From Burkholderia sp. 9120 (GTDB taxonomy: Bacteria; Pseudomonadota; Gammaproteobacteria; Burkholderiales; Burkholderiaceae): a stretch of DNA of 64,000 nt. Shown here piece by piece: positions 57,709-64,000 of the stretch (the first letter of the stretch is position 1; each line of letters starts with the position of its first letter). Position numbers and translations under genes: made by a program. The DNA lies in NCBI RefSeq assembly GCF_000745015.1, contig NZ_JQNA01000002.1, positions 1,364,001 through 1,428,000 of the forward strand, written 5' to 3'. Below the pieces are notes generated by a model. The model made no database searches and was not told the origin of the DNA. It saw nothing but the letters and a program-made list of their open reading frames with translations.

Positions 57709-58230
57709 ATGCTCATCCGCACACGTCACGTTCGCCGCTTTACCGGAAGGTTTATCGGACGCTTCGGCGCCTCGTCGCGAGCCCTCGTCACGGTGATGGC
57801 GTTCGCCATGACCGCCTGCACGTTCACGCCGCCAACCCGCCCGGCCCTCACGATACCGCCCGCCGCCATCAACAGCGCGACGCTCGATCAGTATCGCGAC
57901 GCCGTCGCGCGACGCATCATCGAACGCAATCCGTCCTATGTGTTGCGCGGCACGCCGCAAGCCATGCTGCGTTCGCTGGTGGTGGTGTCGTTCACGGTGG
58001 ATCGCAACGGCCGCGTGCTGCAGTCGTCGGTGTATCGCACCAATGGTGACGACGAAGCCGAAAGCACCGCGCTCGCCACCTTGCGACGCGCTTCGCCGCT
58101 GCCGCAACCGCCCGGCAAATTGCTCGACGGACGCGGCCAGCTTGAACTGTTCGAAGACTGGCTCTTCAACGACGACGGCAAATTCCAGTTGCGCGAACTG
58201 GCCTCGCCGCAAGCGCAAACCATCGACTGA
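57709..58230 (+). CDS. Lipoprotein with TonB C-terminal-like domain
   Basis: 173 residues. A basic N-terminus and hydrophobic segment end in AMTAC, a plausible though imperfect lipobox. Residues 55-165 resemble the TonB_C fold: LDQYRDAVARRI, VVVSFTVDRNGRVLQSSVYRTNGDDEAESTAL (written in parts: FTVDRNGRV, then SSV). There is no TonB N-terminal TM or Pro-rich spacer, so it is not a canonical energy transducer. Start ATG 57709 has no obvious Shine-Dalgarno. Confidence 0.75.
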   Translation: MLIRTRHVRRFTGRFIGRFGASSRALVTVMAFAMTACTFTPPTRPALTIPPAAINSATLDQYRDAVARRIIERNPSYVLRGTPQAMLRSLVVVSFTVDRNGRVLQSSVYRTNGDDEAESTALATLRRASPLPQPPGKLLDGRGQLELFEDWLFNDDGKFQLRELASPQAQTID

Positions 58231-58659
58231 CGGCGCGGTCCTGTGCAGAGCGCATGCGTGAGCTCCCTGCACCGCCCTGCCGGGCCGAGCCCGCAGCCGC
58301 CCCAAGCTCGCTATAATTTTGCGATTCCCTGCGCCGGACCTATCCGGCATGGCTCACACCGCCCGCTCACCCGCCGGCGCGGCATCGGCCCGATTACCGC
58401 GTTGTCGCGCTACCCGCACGCGTCGCGCAAGCCCCTGGTTATTCCCCTGGTATCACCGCATTCCCGCGCGAACACGGCCAGCCGCCGTTGTAAGCTGTTG
58501 CTTCGTCGCCCCCGCCGCAGGTGGCCGCACCTCAGTCCACGTCCGACGCCGACGCCGAAGCAAGCCCGAACGAACCCAAACAGAGATGCCGCCCACGTGC
58601 GCGCCGCCGCTTCAAGACTCACGGCGCTCGCCGGCATCCACGACAAAAGGAGACCTTGC
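58231..58659 (+). other. Upstream region of MHS transporter gene
   Basis: 429 nt. A perfect TATAAT lies at 58312-58317 without a good -35. If used, the leader would be about 335 nt. The transporter's frame stays open through this region, but its Arg/Pro-rich translation is not protein-like. No RNA structure recognised. Confidence 0.45.
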
Positions 58660-59967
58660 ATGTCCACTTCGCCGATTTCCGCGGCCCAGCCCAATGCGGC
58701 CGGGCAGAACAGTAGCGCGCGGATCATCTTCGCGAGCTTTATCGGCACCGCGATCGAGTTCTACGATTTCTATGTCTATGCGACCGCCGCCGCGCTCGTG
58801 ATCGGACCGGTGTTTTTCCCGCACGGCTCGGCGACCGCTCAGGCGTTGTCGGCCTTCGTCACGTTCGGCATCGCGTTCGTCGCTCGGCCAATCGGCTCGT
58901 TCCTGTTCGGCCATTTCGGCGACCGGATCGGCCGTAAATCGACGCTGGTGGCTTCGCTGCTCGTGATGGGTGTGTCCACCACGCTGATCGGCTTCGTGCC
59001 CGGCTACGACTCGATCGGCAGCCTCGCGCCGATCCTGTTGTGCGTGCTGCGCTTCGGGCAAGGCATCGGTCTGGGCGGCGAATGGGGCGGCGCCGCACTG
59101 CTCGCCACCGAAAACGCGCCGGCCGGCAAACGCGGCTGGTTCGGCATGTTCCCGCAGCTCGGGCCGTCGGTCGGTTTTCTGGCGTCCAACGGTCTGTTCT
59201 TCGCGCTGGCTCTGTCGTTGAGCGACGAGCAGTTCCGTAGCTGGGGCTGGCGCGTACCGTTCCTCGTCAGCGCGGTGCTGGTTGCGCTCGGTTTGTACGT
59301 GCGTTTGAAAATCGCCGAAACGCCGGCCTTCAAGGCCGCGATCGAACGCAAGGAACGCGTCAAGGTGCCGATCGCGACACTGCTGTCGCAACACTGGCTG
59401 CCCACGCTGCTCGGCGCGCTCGCCATGGTGGTCTGCTACACGCTGTTCTACAACGCGACGACGTTTTCGTTGTCGTACGGCGTCTCGGTGCTGCATATTC
59501 CGCGACCGACGTTCCTCGGCATGCTGTGCATCGCCGTCGTCTTCATGGCGCTCGCTACGCCGCTGTCGGCCTGGGCCGCGGACCGCTACGGGCGCAAGCC
59601 GGTGCTGCTCGTCGGCATTGTCGCGGCGATCCTGTCGGGCTTCACGATGGCGCCGCTGCTCGGCAGCGGACAGACGCCGCTGGTGCTGCTGTTCCTCGTG
59701 ATCGAGCTGTTCCTGATGGGCGTGACCTTCGCGCCGATGGGCGCGCTGCTGCCCGAGCTGTTTCCGACCAACGTGCGCTATACCGGTGCAGGCGTGTCGT
59801 ATAACCTCGGCGGGATTCTCGGCGCGTCCGTGGCGCCTTACATCGCCTCGGTGCTGGCGGCGCACGGCGGCCTGCCGTGGGTCGGCGCGTATGTGTCGAT
59901 CGCCGCGGCGGTCAGCATGATCGGCGTGCTGTGCATGCGCGAAACGCGCGACACCCAACTGATGTGA
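58660..59967 (+). CDS. MFS transporter, metabolite:H+ symporter (MHS) family
   Basis: 435 residues, 12 TM helices. MHS hallmarks: GTAIEFYDFYVYATAAAL in helix 1, GHFGDRIGRKSTL (motif A), and LGGEWGGAALLATENAP in helix 4-5. Relatives include ShiA, KgtP and ProP, importing shikimate, dicarboxylates or betaine. ATG 58660 follows AAAAGGAGA. No adjacent metabolic gene indicates the substrate. Confidence 0.93.
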   Translation: MSTSPISAAQPNAAGQNSSARIIFASFIGTAIEFYDFYVYATAAALVIGPVFFPHGSATAQALSAFVTFGIAFVARPIGSFLFGHFGDRIGRKSTLVASLLVMGVSTTLIGFVPGYDSIGSLAPILLCVLRFGQGIGLGGEWGGAALLATENAPAGKRGWFGMFPQLGPSVGFLASNGLFFALALSLSDEQFRSWGWRVPFLVSAVLVALGLYVRLKIAETPAFKAAIERKERVKVPIATLLSQHWLPTLLGALAMVVCYTLFYNATTFSLSYGVSVLHIPRPTFLGMLCIAVVFMALATPLSAWAADRYGRKPVLLVGIVAAILSGFTMAPLLGSGQTPLVLLFLVIELFLMGVTFAPMGALLPELFPTNVRYTGAGVSYNLGGILGASVAPYIASVLAAHGGLPWVGAYVSIAAAVSMIGVLCMRETRDTQLM

Positions 59968-60076
59968 CGCGAGCGACGCAAGGCGGGGGACTTCTGAGTA
60001 AATTCCCTGCCTTGCGCGTCTTTTTGACTTGCCTATACTCAACTTCAATAACCCTAAGGCAAGCAGGGAGGCTCGG

Positions 60077-60256
60077 ATGAACGTTCATCTCCACAACGCG
60101 GATATCGTCATGATCATTGCGCTGGCGCTACTGTGCTCGCTGCTGCTGGCCTTGCGCTTTCGCCCCGCCACCTGGAAAGGCATCGTGATCGAAGCGCTGG
60201 CCGCAAACGCGGCCGCCATCACGGCGGTCATCGCGTTCGAAATGCTGCTGGCGTGA
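60077..60256 (+). CDS. Small two-span membrane protein
   Basis: 59 residues with two hydrophobic helices (IVMIIALALLCSLLLAL and the Ala-rich ITAVIAFEMLLA). ATG 60077 follows GGGAGG. A promoter-like TTGCGC-N16-TATACT precedes it at 60013-60040. Unknown function; not obviously a toxin because no antisense or partner gene is visible. Confidence 0.7.
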   Translation: MNVHLHNADIVMIIALALLCSLLLALRFRPATWKGIVIEALAANAAAITAVIAFEMLLA

Positions 60257-60260
60257 CGGC

Positions 60261-60398
60261 TTAGCGATAGTAGCCGCCGTGATGGTAGTAGCCGTAGCCG
60301 CCGCCGTAGTAGTAGCCGGGGGCCGGTGCGACGATGCAGCCGCCGAGGGCCGTGGCGAGCAGAGTGCCTGCGATCAGGGTCAGGATTAAGCGTTTCAT
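60261..60398 (-). CDS. Small Tyr/Gly-rich lipoprotein
   Basis: 45 residues. MKRLILTLIAGTLLATALGGC is a clear lipoprotein signal; the mature peptide is rich in Tyr, Gly and His (YYYGGGYGYYHHGGYYR). ATG 60398 follows GGAGAAC. It converges with the two-span membrane protein with 4 nt between stops. Function unknown; similar short lipoproteins are common in Burkholderiaceae. Confidence 0.75.
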   Translation of the reverse strand: MKRLILTLIAGTLLATALGGCIVAPAPGYYYGGGYGYYHHGGYYR

Positions 60399-60978
60399 AT
60401 TGTTCTCCATCGAGTCAGATTCATTCGAGCCGAAACCCCGAATGATTTGATTGGACACGATGGCGCCTCGCGCGGGCGTTGCCATTTGTAAAGGAAGATC
60501 ACGCGGGCGTTACAGGTTTGGGCCTCGCGTTTTCGCGTTATCCGACGCGGCGCCTTGCGAGACTCACATCAGAGGAAAACACCGCCTATACTGGGTTGAC
60601 CATCAATATCCGGCGCATGCCTTGCTGGCTGCGGTTACGCGGCGCGGCAACCTGAGCGTGGATGTTGCAGCGACCCATTTACGCGCCGTTGAACACGGTT
60701 AGGCGGGCGAATCAAAGCGTCACGACTCGAGCCGTAGACGATTAGGTGCTCAACGAATAGCGACAGTTTTAACAGACGTGTAATGCGCGCGCAGAGCCGC
60801 AAACCGACTTCGACGCGCGCTACGTGTTCTTCGCGATGATTCCTCTCCGCCCGTTGTTCCCCGACGCGGGCGTTTTTTGGAGGCGCAACGTGGCAGCGTC
60901 CGTTCGCTCGGGCGGACTGTGCGTCGCGCCTCTTTTCTTTTTCAGCAAACGATTGCGCTGCGACGCAAGAAGAAACGC
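60399..60978. other. Long intergenic region with an unassigned terminator
   Basis: 580 nt between the small lipoprotein (minus) and the end of waaC (minus). It contains TATACT at 60588-60593 and a plus-strand terminator at 60848-60878. No protein gene with a ribosome-binding site is visible on the plus strand, so a non-coding transcript is possible. Confidence 0.45.
60848..60878 (+). terminator. Plus-strand rho-independent terminator
   Basis: CGCCCG (60848-60853) pairs with CGGGCG (60867-60872), followed by TTTTTT. No plus-strand gene immediately precedes it. Confidence 0.65.
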
Positions 60979-61989
60979 TCAGGCCGCCGAATCGTGATGA
61001 TGCAGGGCCACGTCGTGCGGCTCGGTGTGGACGTAGTCGATCGCTTCGAGCGCGTCGCTGACGGACGGCATGGCGCCGCCGTCGCCGATCGAGATCGAGC
61101 GGAACGGCGCATGGATACCGCAATGCGATGGCGAGGTCGCCACGAAGATCATCACGGTGCGCTTGAGCAACGCGTGCGCCAGATGGACGAAGCCGGTATC
61201 GGTGCCCACCACCAGCGCGCAGGCGTCGATCATTTGCGCGATTTCAGTCACGCTCATTTTCGGCAACACGGTCGAGCCCGGCACCTGGGCGGCGATCTGC
61301 TCCGCCTCGGCGCGCTCGCCTTCCGAACCCCACGGCAACACCACCTTGAAACCGCGCTGCGCCAATTCGCGGCCAACCGCGGCCCAATGACTGAGCGGCC
61401 ATTTTTTGTCGTCTTTCGAGGTGGCGTGAAAGAACGCCGCTACCGGCGCGGTCTCACCGCCGAACGGAGGTTTGGCCGGCTCGGGCAAACGCAGGTTGTA
61501 GATGGGCGGGCCTTCCACGACATAACCCAGCGCCTCGCTCGTGCTCACGCGCATGCCGTGCCACGCATCGCACTGCGGACGCGGGCCGAAGCGCCCGGTG
61601 TACGCAAACGCGGCGCCACGCTCGCCCAGATCCTGGTTCTGATAGCCGATACGCCGCGACGAACGCGTCAGAAAGGCGATGATCGCGCTCTTGTAGACAC
61701 CATGAATGTCGACGACATAGTCGTAGCGGTACGCCCGCAACTCGGCGATCGACGCCGCGATCGCCTTGAAATCGGCCCAGCGGCGGGCTTTTTTGAAGCG
61801 CCGCAACGGCGCGGACAGCACGCGGTCCACGCTTTCGCTCCAGTGCACCACCTCGGAGAAGGATTCGTCCGATGCCCAGTCCACCTGAACGCCGGGGAAC
61901 GCGCGCTTGATATCGGCGACCACGGGCAACGCCTGTACGATATCGCCGAGTGAAGTGACCTTAACGATAAGGACTCGCTTCAGCATCAT
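60979..61989 (-). CDS. waaC: ADP-heptose:LPS heptosyltransferase I
   Basis: 336 residues, GT9 family. N-terminal VLIVKVTSLGDIVQALPV, with the catalytic Asp; central VVDIHGVYKSA; C-terminal VVGTDTGFVHLAHAL, which binds ADP-heptose. It adds the first heptose to Kdo in LPS inner core, on the cytosolic face of the inner membrane. ATG 61989 follows AGGT. The last residues are His/Asp-rich (HDVALHHHD). Confidence 0.94.
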   Translation of the reverse strand: MMLKRVLIVKVTSLGDIVQALPVVADIKRAFPGVQVDWASDESFSEVVHWSESVDRVLSAPLRRFKKARRWADFKAIAASIAELRAYRYDYVVDIHGVYKSAIIAFLTRSSRRIGYQNQDLGERGAAFAYTGRFGPRPQCDAWHGMRVSTSEALGYVVEGPPIYNLRLPEPAKPPFGGETAPVAAFFHATSKDDKKWPLSHWAAVGRELAQRGFKVVLPWGSEGERAEAEQIAAQVPGSTVLPKMSVTEIAQMIDACALVVGTDTGFVHLAHALLKRTVMIFVATSPSHCGIHAPFRSISIGDGGAMPSVSDALEAIDYVHTEPHDVALHHHDSAA

Positions 61990-62170
61990 TGAGGACCTAT
62001 TAGTTGTTCGAACGTCAAACTATTTTAGCCGACGAATGGATTAATCTTGACCGAAGCCGGCAGCACGCAAACATGTCATTAATACAATGCATTACATCGT
62101 CAACCTTACAATAGACCGTTTGCGTACGTTTCAAAATACTTTCTCCCGGTTTTGATGCGTCTGCGGCCCC

Positions 62171-62176
62171 TATAAT
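62171..62176 (+). promoter_or_regulatory. -10 box of the ClC gene
   Basis: Perfect TATAAT 33 nt before ATG 62210, preceded by GGTTTTGATG at about the -35 distance. The whole region 61990-62209 is AT-rich relative to the surroundings. Confidence 0.55.
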
Positions 62177-62209
62177 TCACCTTTTGCGCCAGCACACGGC
62201 TCACCTCTC

Positions 62210-63703
62210 ATGTCCCGCGCTTACCCTCTTCTTTCTTCCGGAATCGTGCGTCGCGCGAGACGCCTGTGGCGGCAATACGGCATTTTCTGGCTCGGCGCGA
62301 TCGCCGTCGGCCTGGTGGCCGTGCTGTATGCCCGATTGATCGATTGGGGCTACGGCGAATTTCGCACGATGCAGCAACAGCACGTGTGGGCGCCGCTGAT
62401 CGTGACGCCCGCGGTCGCCGCACTGGCGGTCTGGCTCACGCGCAAATTCTTCCGCGGCGCCGAAGGCAGCGGTATTCCGCAAGTCATTGCCACGCTGCAT
62501 TCGAAACCCAGTGAGTACGGCGCGCGCCTGCTGTCGTTCCGGATTCTGTTCGGCAAGATCGCCGTGTCGTTCCTGGCGATTCTCGGCGGCTTCACGATCG
62601 GTCGCGAAGGGCCCACCGTGCAGGTGGGCGCCGCGCTGATGTTCAATCTGCGGCGGCTCTATCCGCGTTCGAACGCGCTGATCGAGCGGCAACTGGTACT
62701 GGCCGGCGCGGCGGCGGGTCTGTCGGCGGCGTTCAACACGCCGCTCGCCGGGATCGTCTTCGCGATCGAAGAGCTCACGCGCAGCTTCGAAGCCCGCGCG
62801 AGCGGCGTGCTGATTACCGCGATCATCATCGCCGGTGTGATCGCGCTCGGCTTGAACGGCAACTACACCTATTTCGGCACCATCCAGATCGGCGCGCATT
62901 TCCCCGATCTGCTGGCGCTCGCCGTGCTGCTTACCGCGATCGTCACCGGCATCGCGGGCGGTGTGTTCGGCTGGCTGCTGCTGAACACCGCGCGCTGGAT
63001 TCCGGCGCCGCTGCGTCAATTGCATGGCGAGCGGCCGGTCGCGTTCGCCGCGCTGTGCGGTTTTGCGATCGCGGTGGTCGGCCTGATCTCGGGCGGCACG
63101 ACTTTCGGCAGCGGCTATGCGGAAGCGCGCGGACTGCTGGACGGACATGAGCATCTGTCGGTGTTCTATCCGTTTCTGAAAATGATCTCGATGGTCGGCT
63201 CGTATTTGCCGGGGATACCGGGCGGCATCTTCGCGCCGTCGCTGTCGATCGGTGCAGGCTTCGGCAATCTGCTGCACATGGTGTTCGGCTCGATGCAATT
63301 GCCCATGCTGATCGCGCTGGCCATGGTCGGCTATCTGGCCGCCGTCACGCAGTCGCCGATCACGTCGTTCGTGATCGTCATGGAAATGATCGACGGTCAC
63401 GCGCTGGTGATTTCGCTGATGGCGACCGCGTTGATTGCGAGCCGCGTCGCGCGTCTGTTCGCGCCGCCGTTGTACGAGTCGCTGGCGGAGCGCTATATGA
63501 AGCCGCTGCCGCAACCGGCACCCGCGCCCGTGCCGGAAGTCCCCGAGGTCGAGGCGCCGGAACCCGTGGTCGTCAATGAAGCCGACGATGCCGACGAAAC
63601 CAACAATACGGCGGAACATAAAACCCGGGACAGCGTTCAAGGCCTCACTGAAAACAACGCCAAGAACGACGCTGAAAACGGCACCGACACACCGCGTCAA
63701 TAA
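62210..63703 (+). CDS. clcB: ClC-type chloride channel/antiporter (ClcB-like)
   Basis: 497 residues with the ClC fold. Three ion-binding motifs are intact: GSGIP (near residue 87), GREGP (near 130) and GIFAP (near 342). No CBS domains; instead there is a polar, acidic C-terminal tail of about 75 residues rich in Pro, Glu and Asn. Channel versus proton-antiporter mode is not settled here. The stop region overlaps a small lipoprotein gene on the opposite strand. Confidence 0.94.
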   Translation: MSRAYPLLSSGIVRRARRLWRQYGIFWLGAIAVGLVAVLYARLIDWGYGEFRTMQQQHVWAPLIVTPAVAALAVWLTRKFFRGAEGSGIPQVIATLHSKPSEYGARLLSFRILFGKIAVSFLAILGGFTIGREGPTVQVGAALMFNLRRLYPRSNALIERQLVLAGAAAGLSAAFNTPLAGIVFAIEELTRSFEARASGVLITAIIIAGVIALGLNGNYTYFGTIQIGAHFPDLLALAVLLTAIVTGIAGGVFGWLLLNTARWIPAPLRQLHGERPVAFAALCGFAIAVVGLISGGTTFGSGYAEARGLLDGHEHLSVFYPFLKMISMVGSYLPGIPGGIFAPSLSIGAGFGNLLHMVFGSMQLPMLIALAMVGYLAAVTQSPITSFVIVMEMIDGHALVISLMATALIASRVARLFAPPLYESLAERYMKPLPQPAPAPVPEVPEVEAPEPVVVNEADDADETNNTAEHKTRDSVQGLTENNAKNDAENGTDTPRQ

Positions 63704-63807
63704 ACCACGACGCCCGGCGCGCGCACCACCAAAGGCCGCGCCGGTACAACGACACAACCGGCCAGCATCATCGCCAGCATGGCGATCAGAAGCAGATTCT
63801 TTTTCAT
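63697..63807 (-). CDS. 36-residue lipoprotein
   Basis: A short ORF beginning MKKNLLLIAMLAMMLAGC, a textbook lipoprotein signal with LAGC lipobox, then VVVPARPLVV and a Val-rich end. ATG 63807 has AGGA nine nt upstream. It overlaps the 3' end of the ClC gene by 7 nt in the convergent orientation. Short CVVVP lipoproteins of this kind occur in Burkholderiaceae, function unknown. Confidence 0.7.
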   Translation of the reverse strand: MKKNLLLIAMLAMMLAGCVVVPARPLVVRAPGVVVY

Positions 63808-63979
63808 CACTCGAGTCCTGAAAGTCTAGGGAAACGAAACGCAGGCGCGCGCATCCGCGCGAGGCGCATGTGCGGCGCCTGCGTGCTCTTTGTGTTCAAT
63901 CGGGGAGAGGCGGCGCGAGCGACTCGATTAGCTCAATCGGCTTGAGCCGCGCCGCGCCAGTCACGCTGAAGGGAGGCGA

Positions 63980-64000
63980 TTAAGCCCAGTGGCCTGCGAC
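63980..64000 (-). CDS. Possible 3' end of a truncated minus-strand gene
   Basis: On the minus strand the last codons before a TAA stop read VAGHWA, reminiscent of the C-terminus of WxxGxW/YxWxxGHW repeat proteins. Only six codons are in the window, so this is weak; it would be upstream of the 36-residue lipoprotein with a 172-nt gap. Confidence 0.22.
   Translation of the reverse strand, partial: VAGHWA

Noticed and set aside
58243..58659. In-frame N-terminal extension of the MHS transporter
   Set aside because: The 139 extra codons are Arg/Pro-rich and unlike any MFS N-terminus; ATG 58660 has a strong Shine-Dalgarno and the MHS helix 1 follows directly.
60077..60398. Type I toxin-antitoxin pair from the two tiny convergent genes
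   Set aside because: One is a clear lipoprotein and the other a two-span membrane protein; they barely abut and there is no antisense RNA signature.
60451..60702. 83-codon plus-strand ORF
   Set aside because: No ribosome-binding site, Arg-rich start and no recognisable feature; the region is better explained as a possible non-coding transcript.

Overview
The window is GC-rich bacterial chromosome, about 64 kb, densely and bidirectionally coded. It fits Burkholderiales, most likely Paraburkholderia or Burkholderia chromosome 1. The reasons are two Gram-negative trimeric porins of the Burkholderia type, the ppc-hemC-hemDX-hemY cluster with a fused HemD-HemX, the nadE-PII pair, many small stress and lipoprotein genes, and two Fis-type sigma-54 activators. 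Species is inferred from protein style and gene order, not from a database match. I see no prophage, IS element, CRISPR array, rRNA or tRNA.

Layout. 1-5.3 kb (minus strand): YfcG-like GST, a Tat-exported molybdenum hydroxylase (2Fe-2S subunit, molybdopterin subunit, c-type cytochrome) and a porin. 5.5-6.7 kb: small proteins including CsbD. 7-8.8 kb: a Dcm-like cytosine methyltransferase with an N-terminal HTH, followed by Vsr repair endonuclease. 8.9-12.6 kb: Raf-kinase-inhibitor-like protein, DHA2 efflux pump, trehalose-6-phosphate synthase. 12.8-19 kb: small low-complexity proteins, an orphan sigma-54 response regulator, DUF883 protein, an orphan sigma-54 activator without a receiver, and two tandem paralogous lipoproteins. 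19-22.2 kb: ABC transporter with an AAA-associated domain and a fused double permease, with no binding protein. 22.9-28.7 kb: diguanylate cyclase, an OmpR/EnvZ-like pair divergent from a Spy/CpxP-like periplasmic protein, and a pirin. 29.2-34.4 kb: a complete polar amino-acid ABC transporter and a second porin. 34.6-41.4 kb: PII, NAD synthetase, a DUF482 acyltransferase-like protein, GIY-YIG protein, FUSC transporter and pyrophosphatase. 41.7-45.4 kb: aldehyde dehydrogenase, SDR and MFS catabolic cluster. 45.6-53.4 kb: haem operon (hemC-hemDX-hemY) divergent from PEP carboxylase. 53.5-64 kb: methyltransferase divergent from an XRE/MmyB regulator, argH, NIPSNAP protein, TonB-C lipoprotein, MHS transporter, small envelope proteins, heptosyltransferase I, a ClC channel, and a 36-residue lipoprotein overlapping the end of the ClC gene.

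The genes are mostly core metabolism plus envelope homeostasis. The most interesting regulatory structure is the 10-bp-phased GTAAC/GTAAT boxes (27161-27204) between the OmpR/EnvZ-like pair and the Spy-like gene. Next come the inverted repeat at the promoter of the HTH-methyltransferase, and a perfect 16-bp palindrome beside a TATAAT box upstream of the orphan sigma-54 regulator. I did not find a convincing wholly new multi-gene system. The best unexplained units are the tandem lipoproteins, the two orphan activators and several possible non-coding transcripts.
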